Below, one piece after another: positions 26,069 through 35,210 of a DNA stretch of 64,000 nucleotides (positions within the stretch are counted from its first letter, which is position 1; the number at the start of each line of letters is the position of its first letter). The DNA is from Desulfobotulus mexicanus. GTDB taxonomy: Bacteria; Desulfobacterota; Desulfobacteria; Desulfobacterales; ASO4-4. Made by a program: the position numbers and the translations under genes. The stretch spans positions 62,001 through 126,000 of the forward strand of contig NZ_VDMB01000007.1 of the NCBI RefSeq assembly GCF_006175995.1, given 5' to 3'. The notes below the pieces were generated by a model. The model was not told where the DNA came from, did not search any database, and saw only the letters and a program-made list of their open reading frames with translations.

Positions 26069-26950
26069 CTATGCGGGACCGATGCTGCCTGAGTAAAAAA
26101 TGATTTCCCCTTTTTCAGATAACAGGCGTAAACCGCCGTCTCCAGCAGGACCGATCAGAACAGCAGGAAAGCTCAGGCCTTCTGCCAGACCTTCCGACGG
26201 ATAAACCATCACCGTCTGTCCTTTCCGCCACAACCAATGAGTCGAACCAGTCATTAAACCATAATCCGATATTTTTTCAATGCTTTTTGATAAAATTTCC
26301 CTGACAGCCCCCATGATATCCACCCATAAGTCCAGGGGATGGAAAAAAAATCCTTTTTCGTTCAGAGAGGTTGCGGCCATGGTGCTGTTTTTCCTTATTT
26401 CCCGGTCCGATGGAGCCGAAACAAGGTTTATGCCCATACCCGCAAGTACACAGTCCGGCCGGGAACGTATCAGCATCCCCCCCACCTTGCGCTCTTCAAG
26501 GATCAGATCATTGGGCCATTTGAGCAGAAGGGGCACCCCCTTCTGCCTAAAAACTTCAGTGAGAGCTGCCCCCAGCATCAGCGGCAGGCCTTCCACTGCG
26601 GAAAAAAAACCGGGCAGTTTCCAGACAAGGTGAAGATTGCCAACCGGTGAAATCCAGTGCCTTCCATATTGACCCACACCGGCACTCTGGCTCTCCGCCA
26701 GCACCGAATCCCAGTCCGAAAAAAGGCCCCTTTCCTCCAGCCAGAAGGCCACATCAAAGGCTGTGGAGCAATCTCCGCATACCCTTATAAGGGTTTCATC
26801 CGTACCGGATTTACCTGCCCGAACCCATCCTCCGGCATCTTCGGAGCCGGAGGGAGAAAACCCTGAGCTTTCATAAAAACTCCGGCCCAAAGGGCCAGCA
26901 AGGCCTTGCATCCCCTTCTGCCAGAAAAGAATATGGGGAGACTCTTTCAT
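26069..26950 (-). CDS. birA: Biotin-protein ligase (BirA type, no DNA-binding domain)
   Basis: A 293-residue biotin-[carboxylase] ligase. It activates biotin with ATP and attaches it to the biotinyl lysine of carboxylases, here surely including the pyruvate carboxylase encoded next. There is no winged-helix repressor domain; instead ~60 residues of unclear fold precede the core. Core motifs are KWPNDLILE, KVGGMLI and LAGMGINLV, and a C-terminal SH3-like part. The glycine-rich biotin loop reads AGVGQYGRHW, while the usual form is GRGRxGRxW, so two arginines of the loop are replaced. The start shares one base with the glnS stop (TGATG), so it is translated by coupling to glnS. Confidence 0.88.
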   Translation of the reverse strand: MKESPHILFWQKGMQGLAGPLGRSFYESSGFSPSGSEDAGGWVRAGKSGTDETLIRVCGDCSTAFDVAFWLEERGLFSDWDSVLAESQSAGVGQYGRHWISPVGNLHLVWKLPGFFSAVEGLPLMLGAALTEVFRQKGVPLLLKWPNDLILEERKVGGMLIRSRPDCVLAGMGINLVSAPSDREIRKNSTMAATSLNEKGFFFHPLDLWVDIMGAVREILSKSIEKISDYGLMTGSTHWLWRKGQTVMVYPSEGLAEGLSFPAVLIGPAGDGGLRLLSEKGEIIFYSGSIGPA

Positions 26951-28638
26951 CAGGATTTACCGGCTGCCTTTGCCCAGGAATCCCTGAGGGTAACGGTACG
27001 ATTGAGAACCGGACGCTCCCTTTGGCTCTCCGGATCCACGGCAAAATATCCCACCCTCTCCAACTGAAAGACCTCACCCGGAAGGGACTCGGCCATGGCT
27101 GGTTCCAGAAAGGCTTTTTTCTGCACAAAGGAATCCGGGTTCAGGGCATCGAGAAAGCTTTTTCCTTCGGGCATGTCATCGGGATCTTCCTTAGTGAAAA
27201 GCCGGTCATAGAGCCTTGCTTCGGCTTCCATAGCATGATTTTTGGATACCCAGTGGATGGTGGCCTTCACCTTCCGGCCATCCGGAGCATTACCCCCAAG
27301 GGTTTCCGGATCGTAAACCGCCCGGATTTCCAGCACCTCACCTGTCTCAGGATCTTTAACAATATCCTCACAGGTCACAAAATAGGCAAAACGCAGCCGG
27401 ACTTCCCTGCCCGGAGAAAGGCGGAAGAATTTTTTGGGGGGATCTTCCATGAAATCCTCCCGCTCTATCCAGAGCTCACGGGAAAAGGGAACCTTCCTGC
27501 TGCCAAAGGCCGGATCTCCCGGATGATTAACCGCATCCAGCAACTCCACCTGCCCTTCCGGATAATTGGTGATAACAAGCTTCACCGGGTCCAGAACCCC
27601 CATGCGCCGGGGGGCCGAAGCATTGAGATGATCCCGGACACAGTATTCAAAAAGGGCCAGATCCACGGTGCTGTCCTTTTTTGCCACACCGATGCGCTCA
27701 CAGAAATCCCGCAGGGCCGCAGCAGGCACGCCCCTTCTCCGAAGGCCTGACAGGGTGGGCATACGGGGATCATCCCAGCCATGCACATGCCCCTCTTTCA
27801 CCAGCTGAATCAGCTTTCGCTTGCTTAAAACCGTATAGGAAAGATTCAGCCTTGCAAACTCATACTGCTTAGGCCTTGCCGGGGCATCAATGTTGTCCAG
27901 CACCCAGTCATAGATTTCCCGGTTATTCTCAAACTCTAAAGTGCAGATGGAATGGGTGATGCCTTCCAGAGCATCGGAAATGCAGTGGGTGAAATCATAC
28001 ATGGGATAGATGCACCATGCGTCCCCTGTACGGTGGTGATGCACTTTCCGGATACGGTAAATGGTTGGGTCCCGCATGAGAAAATTGGGGGATGCCATAT
28101 CTATTTTAAGCCTGAGTACATGGCTGCCCTCATCAAATTCACCGGCCCGCATACGGGCAAAAAGATCGAGGTTTTCTTCCACACTTCTGTCCCGGTAGGG
28201 GCTGTTTTTCCCCGCTTCCGTAAGTGTCCCCCTGTAGCTTCGGGTTTCTTCTGCGGAAAGGGAGCAGACATAAGCCTTGCCACCACGGATGAGTTCCACT
28301 GCAAAACTATAAAGTTTTTCAAAATAATCGGAAGCATAAAACTCCCGGTCCTCCCAGTCAAAACCCAGCCAGCGCACATCTTCTTTGATGGCGTTGACAT
28401 ATTCCAGTGATTCCTTTTCAGGGTTGGTATCATCAAAGCGCAGATTGCATTTCCCTGAAAATTCTCCCGCCATACCAAAATTCAGACAGATGGATTTCGC
28501 ATGGCCCATGTGCAGGTATCCGTTAGGCTCCGGAGGAAAACGGGTATGCACCCGGCCCTTATGGGTATCTGCTTCAAGGTCTGCCTTGATGATATTGCGG
28601 ATAAAGTGGGAAGGTGCTGCATTTTCTACTGTACTCAT
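26950..28638 (-). CDS. glnS: Glutaminyl-tRNA synthetase
   Basis: A 562-residue class I synthetase that charges tRNA-Gln. The ATP-site motifs are [16 protein letters not shown] (HIGH type, ~36-50) and VLSKRKL (KMSKS type, ~268). The GlnRS features [24 protein letters not shown] and the two C-terminal anticodon barrels are complete, and the length is the usual one. Presence of GlnRS means the cell does not depend only on the amidotransferase route for Gln-tRNA. It is the first gene of the glnS-birA unit, which runs towards pyruvate carboxylase. Confidence 0.95.
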   Translation of the reverse strand: MSTVENAAPSHFIRNIIKADLEADTHKGRVHTRFPPEPNGYLHMGHAKSICLNFGMAGEFSGKCNLRFDDTNPEKESLEYVNAIKEDVRWLGFDWEDREFYASDYFEKLYSFAVELIRGGKAYVCSLSAEETRSYRGTLTEAGKNSPYRDRSVEENLDLFARMRAGEFDEGSHVLRLKIDMASPNFLMRDPTIYRIRKVHHHRTGDAWCIYPMYDFTHCISDALEGITHSICTLEFENNREIYDWVLDNIDAPARPKQYEFARLNLSYTVLSKRKLIQLVKEGHVHGWDDPRMPTLSGLRRRGVPAAALRDFCERIGVAKKDSTVDLALFEYCVRDHLNASAPRRMGVLDPVKLVITNYPEGQVELLDAVNHPGDPAFGSRKVPFSRELWIEREDFMEDPPKKFFRLSPGREVRLRFAYFVTCEDIVKDPETGEVLEIRAVYDPETLGGNAPDGRKVKATIHWVSKNHAMEAEARLYDRLFTKEDPDDMPEGKSFLDALNPDSFVQKKAFLEPAMAESLPGEVFQLERVGYFAVDPESQRERPVLNRTVTLRDSWAKAAGKS

Positions 28639-28730
28639 GGTATCCTTTCAGGGCATCTAAGCCCGATGCTGGCAGTCCGTCACGGAGGCACAAAAATCCC
28701 GTGTGCTTCTTAAAAACAACCTCTAATCTT

Positions 28731-28895
28731 CAGTACCATTTTCGTTTGGCAGCGGCTACAGCTGTCAGTCAGGTGTACAGGCACCCAGCCATTTACCCGT
28801 GACGCAATCCTAAACCATTGCAATGCCACTCACAAACAGCCCGATTGTCTTTTACTAAAACCAAGGCTTTAAAATTAACACACAATTTTTCAAGG
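28731..28895. repeat. Partial copy of the long palindromic intergenic repeat
   Basis: Contains CAGCTGTCAG, ACAGGCACCCAG, TTTACCCGTGACGCAATC and then ATTGCAATGCCACTCACAAA, the two arms of the palindrome with the core removed. It fills most of the 264-base gap between the divergently transcribed glnS and YjjX-like genes, so promoters of either gene may lie in or beside it. Confidence 0.75.
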
Positions 28896-28902
28896 AAAAA
28901 AC

Positions 28903-29424
28903 ATGCATTTTTGTTTAGGCTCCCTCAACCCCGTGAAAAAAGAAGCCCTGATTCAGGCCCTGAAAGAATCAGGCCGCTTTTCCTCCGTCCATGTGAGCTG
29001 TGAAAATGCTCCCTCCGGTGTACCGGATCAGCCAAAGGGCTTTGAAAGCACCCTCACAGGTGCCAGAAACCGGGCAAAGGCCGTATGGCATGAAGGCATT
29101 TTTATGGGTGTGGGCATTGAATCGGGCATTGTGCCCGTTCCCCTGACCCGCACGGGCTTCATGAACCTTACGGCCTGCGTATTCTACAATGGCCGGGAGT
29201 ATTTCACGGGCCTTGGTCCAGCCTTTGAACTGCCCACCAAAATCAGCCGCCTTGTCACCGAAGAAGGAATGGAACTGGATGCGGCGGTGCAGGCAGCAGG
29301 CTTCAGCAAAAACCCCCGCATCGGTTACAGCGAAGGGCTGATCGGTATTCTTACCGGCAATGCCGTCACCCGCATGGATTATACCAAACCCTCCATACAT
29401 ATGGCACTGGCGGCGCTTTGCTGA
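28903..29424 (+). CDS. yjjX: Inosine/xanthosine triphosphatase (YjjX/DUF84 family)
   Basis: A 173-residue enzyme of the DUF84/YjjX family, which hydrolyses ITP and XTP and so keeps deaminated purines out of nucleic acids. Family landmarks: the start FCLGSLNPVKKEAL, the GFESTLTGARNRA helix, GVGIESGIV and LGPAFELP. The length matches the 170-residue Escherichia coli protein. An AAGGA stretch precedes the ATG. It is the only gene of its unit and is followed by a short palindromic repeat. Confidence 0.88.
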   Translation: MHFCLGSLNPVKKEALIQALKESGRFSSVHVSCENAPSGVPDQPKGFESTLTGARNRAKAVWHEGIFMGVGIESGIVPVPLTRTGFMNLTACVFYNGREYFTGLGPAFELPTKISRLVTEEGMELDAAVQAAGFSKNPRIGYSEGLIGILTGNAVTRMDYTKPSIHMALAALC

Positions 29425-29476
29425 GATCCATTCCGCAATTACCAGTGCCAGAGACTGACTCCCTATGCCCAAAACT

Positions 29477-29506
29477 GGGCAGGCACAGGGGCCTGCCCCT
29501 ACAAAA
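29477..29506. repeat. GGGCAGGC/GCCTGCCC palindrome, second location
   Basis: Identical over about 30 bases to the element at 1644-1673: arms GGGCAGGC and GCCTGCCC with a short loop, followed by CCTACAAAA. It lies between the convergent YjjX-like gene and the dikinase regulator gene. Confidence 0.8.
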
Positions 29507-29559
29507 CCCTATCCACTTTCAACTATACTTATGGGTAAGAAAGGGGCCGGGAAAATAGC

Positions 29560-30438
29560 CTAAGGCTCCACCTTACGTTTTCCCTGCTTGTGGGCACCTT
29601 CGGGGAAACGTTTTTCTATGATGGCTATCACCTCTTCGGCACTGGATTCAATGGGCTTGTTGCTCACATTGATGGTGGAAAAACCATGGCGACGATAAAG
29701 CTCCCGTACGGCATCCACTTCCCGGTACACCTCCTTCACCCCGGAGTAAGCCATGTCATCGGTGAGCCCCAGCCGCTTTCTGCGAATCTGCCTGTGGGCG
29801 GCCAACTGTTCCGGGTCAATATAAAGGGCCACAATGCGTTTGCGGTTGATGGCCATCAGCTCGGAAGGCAGAGGGATGCCTATCACAATGGGTATATTGG
29901 CCACCTTCCAGCCATGGACGGAAAGGTACATGCTCAAAGGCGTTTTGCCGGAACGGGAAAGACCTACCAGCACAATTTCCGCCTTCCCCAGATCCTGTGG
30001 ATTCAGCCCGTCATCATGGGCAACGGCAAACTCAATGGCCGTGACCCTGTTCATGTTCACCTGATTGAACTTGCGGTAGCGTCCCGGCTCGCACAGGGGG
30101 GCATCCCCGAAGTTCTGCTGCATCATATCCAGCACAGGTCCCATGAAATCCACACAGGGAATATCCATCTGCTCACATTCACAGACAAGAAGTTCCCTCA
30201 GCCCCGGATCCACAATGGTATGGGCCACAACGCCCTTTTCCTCGGCCACCCTCTCAAGGGTTTCATGGATCTGATGGGCATCATGTACATGGGGAACACG
30301 CACAACCTTGCTCCGCACCCCGGGAAACTGCACCAGTGCGGAACGTACCATCTGCTCTCCATTGATTCCCTGCCCACAGGACAGCACATAAACAGGGGCC
30401 CCCTGCCGGGTCATGGTCGTAAGTTCTCCACCTGACAT
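29560..30438 (-). CDS. Pyruvate,phosphate dikinase / PEP synthase regulatory protein (DUF299)
   Basis: A 292-residue bifunctional kinase/pyrophosphorylase of the DUF299 family. It inactivates pyruvate dikinase or PEP synthase by ADP-dependent phosphorylation of a threonine and reactivates it with phosphate. Visible are the N-terminal half with LVQFPGV and HTIVDPGLRE, the VNMNRVTAIEFAVAHDDG segment and the P-loop GLSRSGKTPLSMYL (~150). The C-terminal NVSNKPIESSAEEV is typical. Its target gene is not in the window. The ATG at 30438 follows AAAGGA; a longer frame begins at 30453. Together with pyruvate carboxylase it bears on the pyruvate/PEP/oxaloacetate node. Confidence 0.92.
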   Translation of the reverse strand: MSGGELTTMTRQGAPVYVLSCGQGINGEQMVRSALVQFPGVRSKVVRVPHVHDAHQIHETLERVAEEKGVVAHTIVDPGLRELLVCECEQMDIPCVDFMGPVLDMMQQNFGDAPLCEPGRYRKFNQVNMNRVTAIEFAVAHDDGLNPQDLGKAEIVLVGLSRSGKTPLSMYLSVHGWKVANIPIVIGIPLPSELMAINRKRIVALYIDPEQLAAHRQIRRKRLGLTDDMAYSGVKEVYREVDAVRELYRRHGFSTINVSNKPIESSAEEVIAIIEKRFPEGAHKQGKRKVEP

Positions 30439-30639
30439 GGAATATCCTTTCAAGTATATTTTAAATTTTTAAAACTTAAATTTCTGCTGGCCACTAAACT
30501 TTTTTAATACTCACAGGCCTTTTGTGAATGATATTATTCTAACCCTCTTTTTGGTATTTCTCCTCAGATCTTTTGACAAGGCAGAGGAACTCGACTATGG
30601 GTACAGTGTTTTTTTTAACACTCGGACACGGAGGCCAGT

Positions 30640-31239
30640 ATGGGCATGATCTTAGAAAAACTGAAACATTTTAAAAAAAATCAGGATGTGGTGGAAATCG
30701 GAAGGCGGCACTTTTCCGAAAGCCCCATCGTCGGCCAGATCCGTGCCCTTTCCGACACCCTTGTTCAGGTGACGGAATACGACAGCACGGGACGTTACAA
30801 TGGCATCAGCGTCTTTTACACCGATGACATTACAGACCTCCTCTGGGAAACCAGAGATACCCGGACCGTACTGAAACTGGCCCGCCTGAGAACACCCTTT
30901 GAGGTGCCGGAACTGCGGCTCGGTTCCCTCAGGCTTCTCATAGAAGATGTCCAGCAGCGCTTTGGCACTGCGGCTTTTCTCAATGAGATGGCCGGACTCA
31001 CGGCCATGTGCGGCGAGGTCATAGGCGTGGACAACGAATGGGTCCACATCCTTGAATACGCCCCCCGCAGTGAAGATGGCCGATTCCAGAGCATGACAAG
31101 GCTGGATCTCATAACGAGACTCTGTGCGGATACACCTGCCATCCATGATGTAATCCGAATTCACCGGATTCAGACAGGCAGCACAGATGGTCCCCAGACT
31201 CCCCCGACACCACCGGCTCCCCCGGCAGAATCCCCCTGA
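30640..31239 (+). CDS. Protein of unknown function with two similar beta-rich units and a proline-rich tail
   Basis: A 199-residue cytoplasmic protein that I cannot assign. Two segments look alike: residues ~30-72 (VGQIRALSDTLVQVTEYD ... YTDDITDLLWE) and ~125-165 (CGEVIGVDNEWVHILEYA ... MTRLDLITRLC). Both follow G-x-I/V, a turn, two strands ending in EY, and a closing I-T-x-L helix, which resembles an Sm- or SH3-like barrel. A helix (LEDVQQRFGTAAFLNEM region) joins them. The tail from residue ~180 is Pro/Thr-rich (PQTPPTPPAPP). A GGAGG site precedes ATG 30640. It is convergent with mnmH. Confidence 0.7.
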   Translation: MGMILEKLKHFKKNQDVVEIGRRHFSESPIVGQIRALSDTLVQVTEYDSTGRYNGISVFYTDDITDLLWETRDTRTVLKLARLRTPFEVPELRLGSLRLLIEDVQQRFGTAAFLNEMAGLTAMCGEVIGVDNEWVHILEYAPRSEDGRFQSMTRLDLITRLCADTPAIHDVIRIHRIQTGSTDGPQTPPTPPAPPAESP

Positions 31240-31242
31240 TTT

Positions 31243-32430
31243 CTAAGTCTTTTTCCATAATCCGGCCACCACATCTGTGGTGGCCAGAATATCATCGCTG
31301 CACAGAACCTTTGCAGGCAGAAATCTTTCTTCCCTGTAGCCCTTATCATAATATTCTTCCAGAATCTCCCTCAGAAAAGAATCCACATCTCCCTGATCCA
31401 GCAAAGCCTGCCACTGCCTCACCCTGTGTCCCCCAACCCGCCTTGTGAGAAAATCCAAAGCATGGCGTACAGCAGCCACATCCCTTCCAGCCCCACCAAA
31501 GTATTCGCGTTTTAGCCTTGCTACCCGTGCCTCCATGGAAGCTTCAAGGCGGATGTGGGGGCCTTTTTCCATGGCCCTGAAAAGGGCAGGAGGCACCTGC
31601 ACAGGACCAATTTTCCGGCTTTCCATTTCCGTAACAAAGGCAGGAAAACTGCCATCTTCCCTCTGGTGTGCCAGCAAAAAGAGATAAAGCCGCATCTCAA
31701 AGGCCTGCTGGTCCACAACAGTACTTTTTCCCTTTTCCGCAAAGCGGATGTGCCCGAAAACCGAAGCAGCATGCCCTGCGGCAGCCTCCAGATGCAAAAC
31801 CGGAATATGGGGAAAATTTGCAGCCAGCAGCTCCAGCACCTGGGATTTGCCACAGCCCGTAGGACCGGAAAGGGGCCAGAGGGTAAAATCCCCGTGATAA
31901 AGAAGCTGATACACCTCCCTCCGGAAACCCTTATGCCCTCCTTCAAGGCGCAGGACAGAAAATCCATGCCTTTCCAGAAGACCTGCCACGTAACGGCTCC
32001 TGCCGCCTCCCCGCCAGCAGTAAATCACAAGGGGCCTGCCCTGACCGAGCGCCCTTACCTTTTCCACATAAAGGGCTTCCTTTTCCTTTGCCAGATAAAA
32101 GGCATAACGCAGTGCCGTCCTGTGATTATGCCTTTTGTACAAAAGCCCCACCTCATGACGCTCCCTGTCATTGAGAATGGGCATGGAAACAGCCACTGGA
32201 ATGGCATCTTTTTCATATTCGGACTCGGATCGGACATCCAGAACCAGATAATCACCGGCACCGTGGCAGAGATAACGGCGCAGCATTTCTCCAAAGGACT
32301 TTCGGGAAATGTCCCTGACCTCCGGTGCAATGAGGTCCTGCCTCAGCTCCGGCAGATCCAGTTTTTGAATACGCCTGCACAGAAGGGCCAGTTCTTCCTG
32401 CTGCTCACAGTTTTTTGCCTCGGGCTTCAT
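31243..32430 (-). CDS. mnmH: tRNA 2-selenouridine synthase
   Basis: A 395-residue enzyme that replaces sulfur by selenium, via a geranylated intermediate, in 2-thiouridine at the wobble position of tRNA-Lys, -Glu and -Gln. The N-terminal rhodanese domain has its loop cysteine in YCWRGGGRS (~130), followed by LEGGHKGFR. The C-terminal P-loop domain has SGPTGCGKSQ (~185) and the LHLEAAAGHAASVFG segment. Its presence implies selenophosphate supply. ATG 32430 is chosen because a GGAG site lies six bases ahead and the upstream gene stops at 32432; a longer frame to 32550 would overlap that gene widely. Confidence 0.92.
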   Translation of the reverse strand: MKPEAKNCEQQEELALLCRRIQKLDLPELRQDLIAPEVRDISRKSFGEMLRRYLCHGAGDYLVLDVRSESEYEKDAIPVAVSMPILNDRERHEVGLLYKRHNHRTALRYAFYLAKEKEALYVEKVRALGQGRPLVIYCWRGGGRSRYVAGLLERHGFSVLRLEGGHKGFRREVYQLLYHGDFTLWPLSGPTGCGKSQVLELLAANFPHIPVLHLEAAAGHAASVFGHIRFAEKGKSTVVDQQAFEMRLYLFLLAHQREDGSFPAFVTEMESRKIGPVQVPPALFRAMEKGPHIRLEASMEARVARLKREYFGGAGRDVAAVRHALDFLTRRVGGHRVRQWQALLDQGDVDSFLREILEEYYDKGYREERFLPAKVLCSDDILATTDVVAGLWKKT

Positions 32431-32431
32431 T

Positions 32432-32962
32432 TCAGACTCCATGCCGGACCCTGTAATGAAGAAGCATAGAACTTGCCCCCAGAGGCTTTGCATCCACAAA
32501 CAAAAGATCCATGGGAATATTTTCAGAAAAAAGCCCGGGACCTCCCCCAAAGATAAGGGGAGAGACGGTCACAAAGATTTCATGGATACGCCCTGCCTTC
32601 GCAAAAGCCGCATTCAAACGGCTGCCACCAATCAGGGCCGCCTCCCGGTATCCTTCTGCGGCAAGGCCATCCAGAACCGCATCTACGGAATCCGATGTGA
32701 ATTCAAGACCTTCAGACATATCATGACGGGACTCCGGAAATCGGGTGAAAACCACATTCTTCCTCCCCGGAAGGGGACCACCCATGGCATCAAAGGTTTT
32801 TGAACCCATGATAACAAGGCCCATGCGTCGGGTAAGGGCTGAAAAATGTGCCTTGTCAGCAGCCTCCGTCCAGTCCATGGGGTCCAAAGAACTACGGGCT
32901 GTCCTGCCATCAAGGGTCTGTGCCATGACAAGGCTTACCCGTATACCTTTTTCAGCTTTCAT
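32432..32962 (-). CDS. Dihydrofolate reductase-like (RibD C-terminal family) protein
   Basis: A 176-residue protein of the DHFR/RibD-C fold, NADPH-dependent reductases of pterin- or deazaflavin-like substrates. Typical parts: VSLVMAQTLDGRTA at the start, MGLVIMGSKTFDAMGGPLPGRKNVVFTR in the middle (cofactor phosphate contacts), ALIGGSRLNAAFAKAGRIHE and the VSPLIFGGGPGLF loop. Which substrate it uses is unknown; it is not obviously the housekeeping DHFR. The ATG overlaps the end of the gene upstream by four bases and its stop lies one base before the mnmH start. Confidence 0.85.
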   Translation of the reverse strand: MKAEKGIRVSLVMAQTLDGRTARSSLDPMDWTEAADKAHFSALTRRMGLVIMGSKTFDAMGGPLPGRKNVVFTRFPESRHDMSEGLEFTSDSVDAVLDGLAAEGYREAALIGGSRLNAAFAKAGRIHEIFVTVSPLIFGGGPGLFSENIPMDLLFVDAKPLGASSMLLHYRVRHGV

Positions 32963-33384
32963 GCATTGACCGGTACAGGCAGGGGTTTTCCCTGATAATG
33001 CTCTTCATAGGCCGCATGGACAGTGTCAAGGGAATGACGGTCAAAAATATAGGCCGCCAGCTCTTCGGCAAGCTCCGGGTTTTCCTGATCATTTTTGATG
33101 CGCGTCATGAGCACCATGCGCACCAGCTGCACCCTTGCATCTTTATAGCGGATGGCCTTATCCAGAGAGCGGATATCCTCTTCCTCCATATCCAGCCCCA
33201 TCCGTTCCGGAAGAACCCCGGCTTCCTCCAGCACGGAAAGCCTTTCCGGTGCAGGAATTTTCCTCAGCCTCCGGCAAAGCCCTTCGGGCAGACAATCAAG
33301 GGCCTGATTTACCAATTCTTCTGTAAATACCTTATCCACCACCACAGACCTCCTCTTTGAAATGGACTCTTCTTCCTTAAACAT
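32959..33384 (-). CDS. Hypothetical helical protein upstream of the DHFR-like gene
   Basis: A 141-residue charged, helical protein without membrane segments or signal peptide. The middle part VLEEAGVLPERMGLDMEEEDIRSLDKA and the end ELAEELAAYIFDRHSLDTV are acidic. I do not recognise a family. It overlaps the DHFR-like gene by ATGA and so begins a three-gene operon ending in mnmH. A ribosome site AGGAAATAAGG lies upstream of the ATG. Its steady coupling to the operon marks it as real. Confidence 0.7.
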   Translation of the reverse strand: MFKEEESISKRRSVVVDKVFTEELVNQALDCLPEGLCRRLRKIPAPERLSVLEEAGVLPERMGLDMEEEDIRSLDKAIRYKDARVQLVRMVLMTRIKNDQENPELAEELAAYIFDRHSLDTVHAAYEEHYQGKPLPVPVNA

Positions 33385-33541
33385 ACCTTATTTCCTGTAA
33401 CACAGATCCGCCCGAATGTAAGTCAGGCAGGTTTTAAGGTCAAGCAGCATAGATAAAGGGCATATTTCTTGCTTTAATTAAGACTGGATGAAACCAGAAA
33501 GAAAAGCAGAACTTCACCGTATTTTTCCCGGAGAATCCATC

Positions 33542-34660
33542 ATGCATACTTTAAAAATATCTGCTCTGTGCTTCTGTCTTTTTTTAATATGGGGCTGTAC
33601 CGAAGAAAAAACAGAATCAGCCAATCCTCAGCCACCCGTCACAACCCGGCCCGAGGCATCAATGACCATGGATTTCAGAGGAGGAAGCCTCAAAGTTACG
33701 GACAGGGCCAGCAGCATTTTCGATGCTGGCATCACACTTCCTGTGAATGCCCTTTATTCAGCAGAAACCATAGAAATCCGGCCCACTCCCCTCCCGGCTC
33801 CCCTGCCAGCAGGAAAAAAAGCCGCTGGTCCTGCTGTGGCCTTTTCACCTGGCGGCCTTAATTTCAAGGCCCCTGCCGTTCTTACCCTGCCCTACGGGGA
33901 AAAAACTGCCGATGGCAGCAGGATACATGATTATCAGGTCCATGCCAGATACTTTAACCCTGATAAGCGCAAATGGGAATCCATGCCCCTGAAGAGCAGA
34001 GACATAGAAAATAAAACCATTTCCTTTGAAAGCAGCCATTTCAGTGTTTATATTGCATCTGTTGAAACGCCGGATACGGATTTTCCTGCTTACCCTCAAA
34101 AACTGACACAGGGAGAGTATTTTGTACATCCTCCTGAGTTCAGACTTGAAAATGGTGAACACGTCCTGATAGAAAAAGGCCGGATTAACCGCCCCGGCAT
34201 TCAGGCAGGCACACCCTTTCACCTTTATGTCCGTTTTTATGAAAAAGCACTGCTGGCACTGGTGGACCAGCAGGCATCCGTGAACACAAAGGCAGGCCAC
34301 AGGGCCGTGTTCACTGAAGACGGGACAGGAGTAATCCTTGATACCTTTCCTGTTTTTGAAAAAATCAGAGCTTCAGGGGATGCAAGACTCTGGCGATGGG
34401 AAGCGGTTTTTGTGGCCGAGCTGACCCGGCTTGTCAATTACAAAACCGTAGATGAACAAAACCCCTATGTTCAGCCCTTTCCTGAAAATCAAAGGCTTTA
34501 CGCACAGATAGAGGCTATAAACGAAAGGGAAATCCTCATATCATGGAATTTTGACCTTCCCATGGAGATGGAATCGGAAATTTATAAACAAAACCCCAGA
34601 GACCAGACCCTGTGCATTGCCTTTGAAGCCACCTTTCTGGGATTCCCCGAGGGAGAATAA
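33542..34660 (+). CDS. Lipoprotein with ZU5-like domain, unknown function
   Basis: A 372-residue predicted lipoprotein: signal HTLKISALCFCLFLIWGC with lipobox LIWGC. After a short spacer, residues ~45-185 resemble a ZU5-type domain, with the strand pair GGSLKVTDRASSIFDAGI, the PVNALYSAETIEI segment and the closing ISFESSHFSVYIA. The second half (~190-370) has no recognised domain. The protein would sit in the periplasm, anchored to a membrane. GGAG lies before ATG 33542; the frame from 33488 lacks a site. The next gene starts two bases after the stop, so they form an operon with a FliL-like protein. Confidence 0.75.
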   Translation: MHTLKISALCFCLFLIWGCTEEKTESANPQPPVTTRPEASMTMDFRGGSLKVTDRASSIFDAGITLPVNALYSAETIEIRPTPLPAPLPAGKKAAGPAVAFSPGGLNFKAPAVLTLPYGEKTADGSRIHDYQVHARYFNPDKRKWESMPLKSRDIENKTISFESSHFSVYIASVETPDTDFPAYPQKLTQGEYFVHPPEFRLENGEHVLIEKGRINRPGIQAGTPFHLYVRFYEKALLALVDQQASVNTKAGHRAVFTEDGTGVILDTFPVFEKIRASGDARLWRWEAVFVAELTRLVNYKTVDEQNPYVQPFPENQRLYAQIEAINEREILISWNFDLPMEMESEIYKQNPRDQTLCIAFEATFLGFPEGE

Positions 34661-34662
34661 CC

Positions 34663-35172
34663 ATGAAAAAGCAGATACAAATCGGCATTGGCGTTGCAGT
34701 TCTTCTTTTGATCATCATAGGCCTTGCTCTTTATAAACCCTATTATGATAAGAAATATCAGTTCTCCGGTTTAGGAGAAATATATGAGGCAAGGCGGGGC
34801 AACTGGGAAGCCCAGCAGCAGAGGCGGATGTTCTTTGAACCGGGAAAACAGCCCCCCTTAGAAGAAACAGCCCATCTTCCCAGCTATGAGTTCCGCTTTG
34901 CAACCAACCTTGCGGACAGAAGCTTTATGGCCATGGAGCTGACATTCCGCTTCAAAAACAGCAGCGGCATTACTGAAATACGCAGAAAGTCCGACCGCAT
35001 CCGCCATGCCCTTACCATTGCCCTTTCTCCATATACCCGTGCAGACCTTGAAAATAATGAAGGACGGGTGCTGGCCGTGACGGACACCATCCTGAACCGC
35101 TACATTGAATCGGAGATCCAGCACCTTTATCTGACTGACTACAGACTGAGCGGTGGCGGGGGAATGGACTGA
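34663..35172 (+). CDS. FliL-like membrane-anchored protein
   Basis: A 169-residue protein with one N-terminal membrane anchor (IGIGVAVLLLIIIGLALY, ~7-24) and a periplasmic domain. Residues ~70-165 resemble the FliL/stomatin-like fold: FRFATNLADRSFMAMELTFRF, then a helix with IRHALTIALSPYTRADLEN, GRVLAVTDTILNRYI and the final strand IQHLYLTDYRL. FliL supports the flagellar stator, but no flagellar gene is near. It probably acts with the lipoprotein encoded two bases upstream, and may be a FliL-family member with another job. Assignment rests on pattern reading. Confidence 0.7.
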   Translation: MKKQIQIGIGVAVLLLIIIGLALYKPYYDKKYQFSGLGEIYEARRGNWEAQQQRRMFFEPGKQPPLEETAHLPSYEFRFATNLADRSFMAMELTFRFKNSSGITEIRRKSDRIRHALTIALSPYTRADLENNEGRVLAVTDTILNRYIESEIQHLYLTDYRLSGGGGMD

Positions 35173-35187
35173 TTCCCGAAGGAAACA

Positions 35188-35210
35188 GGCTTTTTTTCAT
35201 GCAAAAAGCC
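35188..35210 (+). terminator. Hairpin behind the FliL-like gene (no T-run)
   Basis: GGCTTTTT and AAAAAGCC form an eight-base stem with a 7-base loop 16 bases after the FliL-like stop. There is no T-run after it, so termination there is uncertain; the A/T half of the stem could serve in the opposite direction. Confidence 0.45.
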
